Shown one piece after another: positions 1 to 9,377 of a DNA stretch of 64,000 bases. The position numbers and the translations under genes were made by a program. The stretch comes from Gillisia lutea. Lineage in GTDB: Bacteria > Bacteroidota > Bacteroidia > Flavobacteriales > Flavobacteriaceae. Location: NCBI RefSeq assembly GCF_021568705.1, contig NZ_JAKGTH010000007.1, positions 496,001 to 560,000 of the forward strand, given 5' to 3'. Within the stretch, counting starts at the first letter, position 1. Every line of letters starts with the position of its first letter. Under the pieces are notes generated by a model, which was not told where the DNA came from, did not search any database, and saw nothing but the letters and a program-made list of their open reading frames with translations.

Positions 1-327
1 ACTGGTTCCGGGTTTATAGAAATTTCCAAAAGCATTACCACTTATGGTTTCCCATTTTAAAGTTTTAAAATTCCAAAAATAAAACCCACTTGGGTATTGA
101 GGGCTGGAAGTATTCAGAAATACGAGCATTCCATGTTGCTGTTCTCCTGGGTTAGTAGTTGGCAACTTATCAATTCTGGGAATCAAAATACCATCAATAG
201 ATGAAGGGTTTTCTGAAGAATTGGCAACAATGTCTAATTGTGCCTTTGGACTGGAAGTTCCAATTCCAACCTGACTATAGACGGAAAAGGTCATAAGTAT
301 GCCTATAAGGCAAATAAAAATTCTCAT
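1..327 (-). CDS. Secreted protein, N-terminal fragment (gene runs off the left edge)
   Basis: An open frame runs from an ATG at 327 to the first base of the window, so only the first 109 residues are visible. It begins with a signal peptide of about 19 residues (basic start, hydrophobic core, ending near Ser-Gln). This is followed by a GIGTSSPKAQLDI stretch, which in Bacteroidetes marks the start of many secreted surface proteins with tail-fibre-like or adhesin-like architecture. Later comes a Trp/Phe-rich segment of the type seen just after that start. The C-terminal part that would show a sorting domain or enzyme is outside the window, so no function is assigned. The promoter is not clear; the nearest TAnnTTTG-like string upstream has a mismatch. 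Confidence 0.75.
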   Translation of the reverse strand, partial: MRIFICLIGILMTFSVYSQVGIGTSSPKAQLDIVANSSENPSSIDGILIPRIDKLPTTNPGEQQHGMLVFLNTSSPQYPSGFYFWNFKTLKWETISGNAFGNFYKPGTS

Positions 328-370
328 ATGCGCTCGGTTTAAGGACTATTAAAGCGAAAACTAAAATGTA

Positions 371-410
371 AAGGGTCAATTAAAAATAATGAATTATTTA
401 ATTGACCCTT
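371..410 (-). terminator. Hairpin downstream of uvrB
   Basis: Two perfect 14-base arms (371-384 and 397-410) enclose a 12-base AT-rich loop, about 60 bases past the uvrB stop on the minus strand. The T-tract that follows on that strand is short and interrupted. It is therefore a plausible but imperfect intrinsic terminator separating uvrB from the secreted protein gene downstream. Confidence 0.45.
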
Positions 411-471
411 AGTTGGTTGTAGCTTAAAATTATCTCAACAAGATAATTAATTACTCCATTTAGTTAAAAAG

Positions 472-2475
472 CTATTCGGCCAAGGCCTTGGTCTTTTCCT
501 GTAGCATATTTATTTCATCTCTTAATCTGGCAGCAGTCATAAAATCGAGGTCTTTTGCCGCGGCCTCCATTTCTTTCCTTTTCTCTCTAATGCGTTTTTC
601 TAATTGAGCTTTGCTGAAATAAGCGGTTTCTTTCTCAGCAGCTTTGAGGGTAGGAGCGGTTTCAATTACATACGGATCGGGTTTTTTAGCAAAAGCACTT
701 TCAATACTTTTCACTAAAGCTTTCGGGTTTATATTATGTTTGGTGTTGTAATTCATTTGCTTTTCTCTTCTATAGGTGGTTTGATCTATAGTCATCTGCA
801 TACTGTCTGTGATCTTATCAGCGTACATAATAGCTTTTCCTTCGAGATGTCTAGCAGCCCTACCAATTGTCTGGGTGAGCGATCTATTACTTCTAAGGAA
901 ACCTTCCTTATCGGCGTCCAATATTGCCACAAGAGATACCTCCGGAAGATCCAATCCTTCTCTTAATAAATTAACTCCAATCAATACATCGAAAATTCCC
1001 TTTCTAAGATCCTGCATAATTTCAACTCTTTCCAGAGTATCAACATCGGAATGAATATATCTACATCTAACATTTATTCGGGTCAGGTATTTGGTGAGTT
1101 CCTCTGCCATTCTCTTGGTAAGCGTAGTTACGAGTACTCGCTGGTCTTTTTCCGTACGCAGATGAATTTCCTCTATAAGATCATCAATCTGATTTAAACT
1201 AGGTCTAACTTCAATAATTGGATCCAGTAATCCCGTAGGTCGTATCACCTGTTCCACATAGATACCTTCCGATTTTTGAAGTTCATAATCTGCAGGAGTT
1301 GCACTCACATAGATCACCTGGTTTTGTAAGGCTTCAAATTCTTCAAATTTCAACGGACGGTTGTCCATAGCAGCGGGTAATCTAAACCCGTAATCCACCA
1401 GATTCTCCTTTCTTGAGCGGTCACCGCCATACATGGCATGCACCTGAGGAATGGTTACGTGACTTTCATCCACGATCATCAAATAATCATCAGGGAAATA
1501 ATCTAATAAACAGAATGGTCTTGTGCCAGGCAGCCTCCCATCTAAATATCTTGAATAATTCTCTATCCCTGAGCAATACCCCAACTCCCTAATCATCTCC
1601 AAATCGAAATTTGTACGTTCCTCTAATCGTTTTGCTTCTAAATGTTTTCCTATATTCTGAAAATAATCTATCTGCTTAACAAGGTCATCCTGGATTTCTC
1701 TAATTGCCCCTTGTAAGACATCTGGAGAAGTAACAAACATGTTGGCAGGGTAGATGTTCAGTTTTTCGTATTTCTCTAATATTTCATTATTTAAAGGATT
1801 GAAAGCTTCTATTTCTTCGATCTCATCTCCAAAAAAGTGTACTCTAAACGCATTATCGGCATAACTTGGAAAGATATCTACCGTATCGCCTTTAATTCTA
1901 AAATTTCCGTGGTTAAAATCTGCTTCTGTTCTTGAGTAAAGACTTTGCACTAATTTATGTAGCAATTTGGTTCTGGAAATCTGCATATCCCGCTCAATAG
2001 AAATCACATTCTTTTTGAATTCTACCGGGTTTCCGATACCATATAAACAGGAAACGGAAGCTACTACAATTACATCCCGTCTTCCGCTTAAAAGGGAAGA
2101 CGTAGTACTCAGCCGTAATTTTTCGATCTCTTCATTTATGGAAAGATCTTTTTCTATATAAGTACCGGAAGAGGGAATAAATGCTTCCGGTTGATAATAA
2201 TCATAATAACTTACAAAATACTCCACCGCATTTTCTGGAAAGAATTGCTTAAATTCTGAATAAAGCTGGGCGGCAAGTGTTTTGTTGTGAGCAAGAACTA
2301 GGGTAGGCCTTTGAACTTCGGTAATAACATTGGCAGCGGTAAATGTTTTACCCGATCCGGTTACTCCAAGTAAGGTCTGATATTGCTCATTCTTATCAAG
2401 ACCTTCCACAAGCTTTTTGATAGCTTGCGGCTGATCTCCAGTAGGTTTAAATTCTGATTTTATATTAAATTTCAT
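472..2475 (-). CDS. uvrB: Excinuclease ABC subunit B
   Basis: UvrB is the damage-verifying helicase-like subunit of nucleotide excision repair. It is loaded by UvrA and recruits UvrC. At 667 residues it has the usual family length. Visible features in order: Walker A GVTGSGKT at 37-44, the Tyr-rich beta-hairpin ([10 protein letters not shown], near 90-100) that clamps DNA, the DEAD-like motif DESH near 338, helicase motifs with QTIGRAARH near 530, and a C-terminal UVR motif over about the last 40 residues that binds UvrC. The ATG at 2475 matches the family N-terminus. It appears to be a single-gene transcript with a promoter-like pair at 2498-2527. uvrA and uvrC are not in the window, which is normal. 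Confidence 0.98.
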   Translation of the reverse strand: MKFNIKSEFKPTGDQPQAIKKLVEGLDKNEQYQTLLGVTGSGKTFTAANVITEVQRPTLVLAHNKTLAAQLYSEFKQFFPENAVEYFVSYYDYYQPEAFIPSSGTYIEKDLSINEEIEKLRLSTTSSLLSGRRDVIVVASVSCLYGIGNPVEFKKNVISIERDMQISRTKLLHKLVQSLYSRTEADFNHGNFRIKGDTVDIFPSYADNAFRVHFFGDEIEEIEAFNPLNNEILEKYEKLNIYPANMFVTSPDVLQGAIREIQDDLVKQIDYFQNIGKHLEAKRLEERTNFDLEMIRELGYCSGIENYSRYLDGRLPGTRPFCLLDYFPDDYLMIVDESHVTIPQVHAMYGGDRSRKENLVDYGFRLPAAMDNRPLKFEEFEALQNQVIYVSATPADYELQKSEGIYVEQVIRPTGLLDPIIEVRPSLNQIDDLIEEIHLRTEKDQRVLVTTLTKRMAEELTKYLTRINVRCRYIHSDVDTLERVEIMQDLRKGIFDVLIGVNLLREGLDLPEVSLVAILDADKEGFLRSNRSLTQTIGRAARHLEGKAIMYADKITDSMQMTIDQTTYRREKQMNYNTKHNINPKALVKSIESAFAKKPDPYVIETAPTLKAAEKETAYFSKAQLEKRIREKRKEMEAAAKDLDFMTAARLRDEINMLQEKTKALAE

Positions 2476-2497
2476 GAGTTTCTTTTTCTTAGCCTCA

Positions 2498-2527
2498 CGA
2501 AATTAAGCAATTATCCTGCCTATTCAA
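2498..2527 (-). promoter_or_regulatory. Probable uvrB promoter
   Basis: On the minus strand this is TTG (2525-2527), 19 bases, then TAATTTCG (2498-2505). That is one mismatch from the Bacteroidetes -7 consensus TAnnTTTG, at the expected spacing from a -33 TTG. It ends 22 bases before the uvrB ATG. Confidence 0.4.
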
Positions 2528-2545
2528 ACCAGTCTGTCAATATGC

Positions 2546-5314
2546 TTATCTTTTTAATGTAAAGTGTCCATTAAAGATTTGATTTGATTCCTGAATAGTT
2601 GCTTTAAACCAGTAATCATCTGATGGCATATCTTTTCCATTATATGTTCCATTCCATCCTGGACCATCAGGATCTAATTGTTTAATCAATTTACCATAAC
2701 GATCATAAATATAAAGTGCTTGGATTGTAATACCATATTCAGCATCGGTTATAGGTTTCCACAAATCGTTATATCCGTCATTATTGGGAGTGAAAAATAT
2801 TGGAAAACCAAATACTATAATTTCTTCCTGCACAAGACCACATTCACTACTGTTTTTGGCAAATACAGTATGTATACCAGGGGTAACCCCACTAAATATC
2901 GACGAAGTTTGATAATGGCCATCTGAGCGGTCTAAAGCAAAAAGCGATTCTGAAGATACTGAGTTCGTAAATATCTCCACGATATTCGAACCGCTAACAC
3001 TTTCTACTTTAATATCTGTTATTTCTGGAATAGCCAGTATATTTACATTATACTCGATTAATTTTCCACAACCCAAAGAGCTTTTTGTAATTTTTAGAGA
3101 ATAAGAACCATCATTTGTTACAGTAATAGTTTTAGAGGTTTCCCCTGTACTCCATTTAAAATCATAATCACTTTCATTAGGTAAGGAAATATTTGTACCT
3201 AGAACCACGGGCAGCTCGCTAGAACAAATACTGACTTCCACAAACGGTGATATATCTGGAAAAGGGATTAGTGTTAGGGTCATTTCTCCAAATCCATAAC
3301 ATTTACCATTATCGGTTGCTCTTATGTAAATAGTTTCCGGAGCAGTTGTAAAAATTTCAGGAACTGGGTTCACCCCGCGAATGGCATCATCTTCACTTTC
3401 AAAAAAAGTAAGCTCGATGGATGCACCTAAATTCAACTCCTCTTTTATATTATTTTCAATAGTATATAAATTATATTCGGCAGTACCGTCCCCAAGATCA
3501 CAGCCAGTTGCAGGAGATGGTTTAAGTATCTCACTTTTAGTAGTCTTTAATGTTAACTCACTAATATTATAGCAAGAAGAACCAAAACCAGTAACCTTGG
3601 CATAGATGACCTCATTTAAACTAGTATTACGATAGAAATTATTTAAAGCATTCTGATTTAATTCATCATCAATAGCGTTTTGACGAGTTTTATAGAAGAA
3701 TATTTGCAAATTACTGCTGGCATTTGTAAAATAATCCCTTGCTAACTGTAGGTTAAATTCTGCAAAACCATCAGTAGGGTCTGAATCCTGAGTGTCGCAT
3801 TGGCTCAATTCATAATTATTTGGTACTGCTGGTATCTCTACAATTATAATTTCCTTACATACAGGGTCTAGAGGGATTCCATTAAGAGTTTTAGTCAGAA
3901 CCACTGTAAATACTCCAGAGCTTGAGTATACATGAGTAGGGTTTTCGGAAATAGAGGTACTTCCATCACCAAAATCCCACATTACAGTATCATAATCTTT
4001 TTGTCCACTTATTATAAATTTGGTAGTATCACCAAAGCAAAGATTTTCTATATCAAAATCACTATTAAAGAGAGATTGAATAAAAGGAGGAAGTCCTAAT
4101 TTTACATCATTAGGTTCTACACTAACCGAATTGTGAGAGTAATTAATATTAGCAGCTATTTCTTCAGGATCTTTAATTACCGATAGGAATTTGTATTCTA
4201 TATATCCTCCATCATCTGTAGGGTAACCCGCACGATATATCTTACCATCAATAGCAAGTTGTAGTGCTCCAGCTACATTACGAGAAGTGTGTATTGTTTT
4301 TACAGAAGCTGGGATATTAGAACTTTTAAGATCAAATTGATACAATTCACTATTTTGAAATCTATCTTCAGAATTATAAATATTGGCAGTTAAATATAAT
4401 TTGGAAGTCTTTGGTGAAAATTCTACCCCATAAGGGTATATTGAAGTTAGAAGTAACTGTTCATTCGACACTCTTCCGGTTACATCGTTAAAGTCGTATA
4501 AAAATAATTTACCTGTACTTTTAGCTCCACCAGTTCTTGGACTTCCTAAACTTGTGCCTGTATATGCCGCTGCCATTTTCTTACCATCTGGAGAAATTTT
4601 TAAATATCCTCCTGCCGTAACATTAACGTTTTGTTCATTTAGTAAGGGGGAAAAATTGTTGCTTATAGTAGAAATAACGGGAGAAGTATTTACTCCGCTC
4701 GAGCTCACATTAAAAGCATAAAATTTATTCGTAAACTGAGTAACGACCCAATAGGAAACGCAGTCTCCACTTATTACTGCTGAAATTTTTTCTGAACTTT
4801 TAAACTCGTTTTCTAAAGAATTAGAAGGATTGTATGTTATTAAAGGGATATTCTTCTTATCTGGTACGACACCACCAAGACCACCGTTCAAAGACATATC
4901 AACCTCAGAATAATTGATTCCTTCAATAGGATCATTACTCGTATTAAAATAATCGGGTTTGTCTACCGTAAAAATGTAGTAAATCCCCGGGTAGGCTGGT
5001 TTAGGAATTATTATAGCTGATTGCGTAGAGGAAACATTTCCTTTTAATCCACTACCATTTAACATACTGTTATGGGATCTATCAAATACTGTAATTCCAT
5101 CAGTATAAAATAATAGATTACCATTTCTGTCTGATATCGAGGCAGAACCTTCTATAGTAGATACTCTGCCGCCATTAAGGGCAACGGGGTTGCCAGAATT
5201 AAATGATAAACCGGCTCCATCTCCAAAATACCAATTAGATGTTTCCTTTTGAGCGAACGTAATATTTCCTATTAGAACTAAAACAAACAGTAAAAGGAAA
5301 TTCCGGGTTTTCAT
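2546..5314 (-). CDS. Secreted PKD-domain protein with T9SS type B (gliding-associated) C-terminal sorting domain
   Basis: A 922-residue secreted protein. It opens with a signal peptide (residues 1-21, ending FAQ). A long N-terminal half resembles the beta-propeller region common in Bacteroidetes PKD proteins (YFGDGAGLSF near residue 30). One PKD domain follows at roughly 425-490 (WDFGDG near 445). After further Ig-like beta domains comes a C-terminal module of about 85 residues with the hallmark FFTPNNDGYND near 840 and YIYDRYGK. That module is the type B sorting signal that sends proteins through the type IX secretion system to the cell surface or medium. No catalytic motif was recognised, so an adhesin or carbohydrate-binding role is inference. 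The gene lies 22 bases downstream of the ABC permease and may be partly co-transcribed with it. Confidence 0.9.
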   Translation of the reverse strand: MKTRNFLLLFVLVLIGNITFAQKETSNWYFGDGAGLSFNSGNPVALNGGRVSTIEGSASISDRNGNLLFYTDGITVFDRSHNSMLNGSGLKGNVSSTQSAIIIPKPAYPGIYYIFTVDKPDYFNTSNDPIEGINYSEVDMSLNGGLGGVVPDKKNIPLITYNPSNSLENEFKSSEKISAVISGDCVSYWVVTQFTNKFYAFNVSSSGVNTSPVISTISNNFSPLLNEQNVNVTAGGYLKISPDGKKMAAAYTGTSLGSPRTGGAKSTGKLFLYDFNDVTGRVSNEQLLLTSIYPYGVEFSPKTSKLYLTANIYNSEDRFQNSELYQFDLKSSNIPASVKTIHTSRNVAGALQLAIDGKIYRAGYPTDDGGYIEYKFLSVIKDPEEIAANINYSHNSVSVEPNDVKLGLPPFIQSLFNSDFDIENLCFGDTTKFIISGQKDYDTVMWDFGDGSTSISENPTHVYSSSGVFTVVLTKTLNGIPLDPVCKEIIIVEIPAVPNNYELSQCDTQDSDPTDGFAEFNLQLARDYFTNASSNLQIFFYKTRQNAIDDELNQNALNNFYRNTSLNEVIYAKVTGFGSSCYNISELTLKTTKSEILKPSPATGCDLGDGTAEYNLYTIENNIKEELNLGASIELTFFESEDDAIRGVNPVPEIFTTAPETIYIRATDNGKCYGFGEMTLTLIPFPDISPFVEVSICSSELPVVLGTNISLPNESDYDFKWSTGETSKTITVTNDGSYSLKITKSSLGCGKLIEYNVNILAIPEITDIKVESVSGSNIVEIFTNSVSSESLFALDRSDGHYQTSSIFSGVTPGIHTVFAKNSSECGLVQEEIIVFGFPIFFTPNNDGYNDLWKPITDAEYGITIQALYIYDRYGKLIKQLDPDGPGWNGTYNGKDMPSDDYWFKATIQESNQIFNGHFTLKR

Positions 5315-5336
5315 AATTAAATATCAGTACAATTTT

Positions 5337-6173
5337 TTATAAATCTCTTCTTTTTAACAAAGCGTAAGAAAGATATACAAATAAAACTGTCCATACAATA
5401 ACAATTAATAGCTGATACCAATGAACCCCGTAGTCCTTATCTAATTCGCTTCCAATTTGGGTAGCAGCCGTTTTTATAACGTTTAGACGTGAAAAAGGCT
5501 CAATAACAATATTGCTCATAGCCTGAAGCGGGAAGAATTGCATGATATTCTCGGCAATATCACTATCCCTGAAAATTTTCCATTCTAGGACTCCGTATAA
5601 GATACTTTCAAAAATCCACCATATAAATAAAAAGCCAAGAGCGAAGGCAGAACGTTTGATCAGTATTCCAATAAACATACAGAAAGCGAAGAATCCCGCA
5701 AGTTTTATAAAATACCCAAGTAAATATTCCATGTCAGAGAAAACAATTGAAAACTCGGTAAAATCGGAAAAGGAATAACCTAAGATCAAGGTCACTACAA
5801 AAAGGAATAGGGTGGAAATAACCGAAAAAAGTAATACCGTAATAAACTTGGACAGCACGAATTCTTTCTTGCTAAGCCCATCTATTAGGTTTTGTTTTAA
5901 CGTCCTGTTACTATACTCATTACTCATCATAGATACAATCACTATGGCAAGAAATAGTTTTAGCAAAGCTGCAATATAACTGTTGAAATGCCAGATAAAA
6001 GGAAAATTGAAAATCCCCTGATCGGCCAACCTAAAATGTATATTACCCAGATCAAATTCGATAGAGGCAATTAGAGCAATAAAAGTTATAAGTATAAAAT
6101 ATGTGAATATCAATATCTTGGCAGACCGACTATATCTTAATTTATGAAGTTCTATATCTAGTAATCGTAGCAT
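5337..6173 (-). CDS. ABC-2 type transporter permease
   Basis: A 278-residue integral membrane protein with about six hydrophobic segments (near residues 20-38, 61-80, 108-130, 150-170, 175-195 and 250-270). This is the topology of ABC-2 permeases of the NatB/BcrB type. The segment between TM2 and TM3 (SNEYSNRTLKQNLIDGLS) is the coupling region typical of the family. Its ATG follows directly after the stop of the ATPase gene (TAAATG), so the two are translated as a pair and should form one exporter. The substrate is unknown. Sodium, antimicrobial peptides or lipids are known cargoes of relatives, and nothing here decides between them. Confidence 0.9.
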   Translation of the reverse strand: MLRLLDIELHKLRYSRSAKILIFTYFILITFIALIASIEFDLGNIHFRLADQGIFNFPFIWHFNSYIAALLKLFLAIVIVSMMSNEYSNRTLKQNLIDGLSKKEFVLSKFITVLLFSVISTLFLFVVTLILGYSFSDFTEFSIVFSDMEYLLGYFIKLAGFFAFCMFIGILIKRSAFALGFLFIWWIFESILYGVLEWKIFRDSDIAENIMQFFPLQAMSNIVIEPFSRLNVIKTAATQIGSELDKDYGVHWYQLLIVIVWTVLFVYLSYALLKRRDL

Positions 6174-7076
6174 TTAATTGGTGGTTTGGTTGGTTAATTG
6201 TAAGAATTGCTCCTCGAGACTTTCTTTTCTTTTTACTAAATATGATAAAGCAACACCTTTTTCAAAAAGGTAAGAATTGATGACCTCGGCATTCATAGGT
6301 TCTTCTAAAATAGCGGTCACCAAGCCATCGTGCTCTGTTATTTTTCCGATTAGCGGATGATGGGTAAGTACTTCTTTTAACTTTGAGATGTCGTTGGATT
6401 TTAATTCAAAGAAGCCGTGACTAGCATTCATTTCATCTACCCGCCCACTATACAATTTCACACCTTTCCTAATAATTACTACATGAGAACAAACCTTTTC
6501 AACTTCATCCAGTAAATGGGAAGCTAATAATATGGTTGTTCCTGTAGCAGCTATATTTCTAATAATCTCTCTAATTTGATGAATTCCCTGAGGGTCCAGT
6601 CCATTTGTAGGCTCATCCAAAATTAGTATTTCGGGATCATTTAAGAGGGCAGAGGCAATTGCAAGACGCTGTTTCATTCCTAAGGAAAATGTACGGAACT
6701 TACTGTTCTTTCTATCTAAAAGCCCAACCACTTCTAATTTTTCTTCAATTTTAGAGCTGTTAACTCCTTTTATCTTACATACCAAAGCCAGATTTTGAAC
6801 GGCAGTCATATAAGGATAAAAATTAGGATGCTCTATAATTGCACCAACCATCTTCAAAGCCTCATGGGTAGAATCTTTTCCGTCAAACCAGTGAAAATCG
6901 CCACTGGTTTTATTTACAACATTTAAAACCATCCCTAAGGTGGTAGATTTTCCACTTCCGTTAGGACCCAGAATACCGTAAACGTTCCCTTTTTTGATTT
7001 CAAAAGAGAGGTTGTCGACAGCGGTTAGTGGTCCGTATTTCTTAGTGAGATTATTTAAGGTGAGAATTGTCTCCAA
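6174..7076 (-). CDS. ABC transporter ATP-binding protein (NatA/BcrA type)
   Basis: A 300-residue nucleotide-binding subunit. It has Walker A GPNGSGKST at 37-45, a signature FSLGMKQR near 130, Walker B ILILDEP followed by TNGLDPQG, and the switch His in LLASHLL. The roughly 90-residue extension after the core is usual in exporters of ABC-2 type. The start is a TTG at 7076; no ATG is available in frame at a better place, and LTLNNLTKKYG sits right after it as in relatives. It is directly followed by the permease gene, forming a two-gene exporter operon. It is divergently transcribed from the conserved unknown gene at 7184 across about 100 bases. Confidence 0.93.
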   Translation of the reverse strand: METILTLNNLTKKYGPLTAVDNLSFEIKKGNVYGILGPNGSGKSTTLGMVLNVVNKTSGDFHWFDGKDSTHEALKMVGAIIEHPNFYPYMTAVQNLALVCKIKGVNSSKIEEKLEVVGLLDRKNSKFRTFSLGMKQRLAIASALLNDPEILILDEPTNGLDPQGIHQIREIIRNIAATGTTILLASHLLDEVEKVCSHVVIIRKGVKLYSGRVDEMNASHGFFELKSNDISKLKEVLTHHPLIGKITEHDGLVTAILEEPMNAEVINSYLFEKGVALSYLVKRKESLEEQFLQLTNQTTN

Positions 7077-7144
7077 ATTATATATGTTTCTTAATCTGAC
7101 GATGAAGTTAACATTTTGTTACAAGACTTATCAAGGAGAATATG

Positions 7145-7152
7145 TATTTTTG
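7145..7152 (+). promoter_or_regulatory. Candidate -7 promoter element for the gene at 7184
   Basis: TATTTTTG matches the Bacteroidetes -7 consensus TAnnTTTG and lies 31 bases before the ATG at 7184. No TTG is found at the ideal -33 spacing, so support is only moderate in such AT-rich DNA. Confidence 0.35.
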
Positions 7153-7183
7153 AAAAAACCCACCTATAATGCAAGACAATTTA

Positions 7184-8230
7184 ATGTCTAAGAAAAAACC
7201 TTCTTTTCCTATAAACGACCGTTTTCATACATATCTGGCAAAGTACAACCGGAATACTAAGATCCCGGTGTTTTATGATGATTTGTTGCGTTTTGCAGGT
7301 TGTGTGACCGTTTATGATAGAAATGAAGAGGATACCTTGTGGGTACGCTGTTATTATTCAGATCATGAAAGAAACGAGATAGATATTTCTTTAAAACATG
7401 TATATACCATTTTACATTCTGACGGAAGTGATGAATCGTTAGAATTCTTGAATATCGATGCGATAGATTATTGTACTTTCGGAAATTCCAAGCCCTTCAG
7501 AATTAGAGTCAGAAATGTTTTGAACGATAGTTTTACTTATTTCTATGTAAAAATGGCCGATGCTTCAAGGGTTTATGGTTTGGAGATTGAACATATTTTG
7601 TCTCCACATAGAATTAATTTTTTAGTGTATAAGGATACCTTAATTGAAGAGCATATTGCCGGAATTCCTGGAGATGTTTTTATTTCTGAAGAACTTCCCA
7701 ATTGTGATGAACGTGCAAAAACTCAAATAGCCAAGCAATTTGTAAAATTTAATGAGCGCTGTATGGTGCGGCTTTTAGGAGATATGCGCTCCTATAATTA
7801 TGTGGTAATTCCTACGCACGATTTTGATCATGTAGAATACACCATTCGAGCAATCGACTTCGATCAACAGAGTTATGAAGGGAATTTAAAGGTATACAAA
7901 CCGCAATTTTTTAAAGAGAATTTTAAGATGGTAGAATTGGTTACCAATAAACTGCAGGAAAATTCTATAGAACAGTACAGAAAAGAAGAACGGTCTCTAT
8001 TAGCAAAGAGAATGATAAATGCTCAAAGCCGATTTAAAGAATTGGTAAGATGTATGATAAACGACCATGTATCTTCTCCAGAAAATGTACGAGAGCTTAG
8101 AAAAGACTTATATATACTTACAAACGATATGAAATTTAAAAGGGCTCGTACGATGGGACAAATCCTGCGTACAGCCCTTGAGTTTGTAAAACGTAATTAC
8201 GAAGACGTAAATACCAAGGTGTTAGGCTAG
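7184..8230 (+). CDS. Conserved protein of unknown function
   Basis: A soluble protein of about 348 residues counted from ATG 7184. A second ATG at 7169 would add five residues (MQDNL); neither start has a ribosome binding site. There is no signal peptide or membrane segment. The N-terminal 170 residues look like alternating beta strands. The C-terminal third is strongly helical and basic (KEERSLLAKRMINAQSRFKE). A striking segment near residues 205-225 reads HDFDHVEY...AIDFDQQSYEG, with clustered His, Asp and Gln of the sort found in metal- or phosphate-binding sites. I do not recognise the family and assign no reaction. The neighbours (an ABC exporter and a nucleoid protein) give no functional link. 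The gene is intact, and its codon use looks like that of its neighbours. Confidence 0.8.
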   Translation: MSKKKPSFPINDRFHTYLAKYNRNTKIPVFYDDLLRFAGCVTVYDRNEEDTLWVRCYYSDHERNEIDISLKHVYTILHSDGSDESLEFLNIDAIDYCTFGNSKPFRIRVRNVLNDSFTYFYVKMADASRVYGLEIEHILSPHRINFLVYKDTLIEEHIAGIPGDVFISEELPNCDERAKTQIAKQFVKFNERCMVRLLGDMRSYNYVVIPTHDFDHVEYTIRAIDFDQQSYEGNLKVYKPQFFKENFKMVELVTNKLQENSIEQYRKEERSLLAKRMINAQSRFKELVRCMINDHVSSPENVRELRKDLYILTNDMKFKRARTMGQILRTALEFVKRNYEDVNTKVLG

Positions 8231-8231
8231 T

Positions 8232-9290
8232 TTAGCTTTTTTCCTCTTTATTGAAATAAACTAGGTAATAATACATCTGTTTTTCCTCGTCCCAACCTTT
8301 TTCTACGAACTTCTCTGCAGATTCCGGGTTGATGAAATTCATTTTAATTTGAACATTTGTGTCCAAATTAATCACGTTTTTAATAGATTTTCTAGCAGCC
8401 GTAACCGCACTGTTTGCAATTGGAAATTCTGTAAGATCTTCTATATTATATTTTGGTGCTTTCTCTGTTTTATAATTGTTAAATTCAGGAATTAGATCTG
8501 GGTTGTCTATTACAGAATTCAAGAAATTAGACTCATCAAAAGCATCATTCTTTGCAAAGTAATCTACACTTCGGTTCATAAACATCACTTCTTCCTTTTT
8601 GTCTTCCGCAGGTAATACTACATCTTTAGCGAAATTCTGGCAGAATTTTAAATACTTCTTTGTGTAAAAATTCTCATCGGCAAGTACATCTACTCCTAAG
8701 AAATTCTCTAACCAGTATTTCGTGTCGTATTTATTTGAATCTACAGAAAGTACTTTATAGCCTTCAACTCGTTCTTTATTGAAGATAAGCGCGCCTTTAT
8801 CTAATTTACTAAGGCTAATCCCTTGTTGTACGATCATTTCGAGAATAGTCCCTTTTTCCTGGAATTGAAGAAAATCATGCTTCAATTCAGATTTAAAGAT
8901 CCCAATAGCGGAGGTTTTTTCATTGTTCAACAGCATATTTTCAAAATATACTACATATACTTCTCCACTTTTGATGTGTGGGTGCGTGGACTGCTCAAAC
9001 AATAAGGTATTTATTTTCTTAGAAACATCGTGTACCGACTCAGGGTTATCGAAGATTTGATTGGTGAAATTGTACAACTCGTTGAATTCCAGATCAGTTT
9101 CGTGATGAAATTTGTAATAATTCTCTTCTTTTTCACGAAAAGGTTTCAAGAAAAATTCTTTCACCAAAGGGGTAATCTCATCATTCAGTTCAAAAGGAGC
9201 GGCAGAAAGAAAGATGTTCTCGTTTCTGCTTTTATTTCCAACCCTATGAATTGAAAGCGATTCAATTTGGGCGTTATATAAGTTGATCAT
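8232..9290 (-). CDS. Nucleoid-associated protein, YejK/NdpA family
   Basis: A 352-residue protein that I recognise as the 37-kDa nucleoid-associated family (YejK/NdpA, PF04245) from its overall layout. The start is INLYNAQIESLSIHRVGNKSR. A central region follows with VYVVYFENM and a GIFKSE strand. Further on come KGALIFNKER and a DTKYW segment, then a C-terminal region with many acidic and aromatic residues. In E. coli the relative binds the nucleoid, though its precise job is not known. The ATG at 9290 fits the family start. It converges with the gene ending at 8230, leaving a single base between stops. Family assignment is good; function in this organism is inference. Confidence 0.8.
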   Translation of the reverse strand: MINLYNAQIESLSIHRVGNKSRNENIFLSAAPFELNDEITPLVKEFFLKPFREKEENYYKFHHETDLEFNELYNFTNQIFDNPESVHDVSKKINTLLFEQSTHPHIKSGEVYVVYFENMLLNNEKTSAIGIFKSELKHDFLQFQEKGTILEMIVQQGISLSKLDKGALIFNKERVEGYKVLSVDSNKYDTKYWLENFLGVDVLADENFYTKKYLKFCQNFAKDVVLPAEDKKEEVMFMNRSVDYFAKNDAFDESNFLNSVIDNPDLIPEFNNYKTEKAPKYNIEDLTEFPIANSAVTAARKSIKNVINLDTNVQIKMNFINPESAEKFVEKGWDEEKQMYYYLVYFNKEEKS

Positions 9291-9377
9291 TAAATAGTTT
9301 GATTTAAGTAAGTTTTACTTGGTGAATTGTGCAAGGCTAAAGAGGTGAACTAAAAAGATATAAAATCTTGAAACGAA

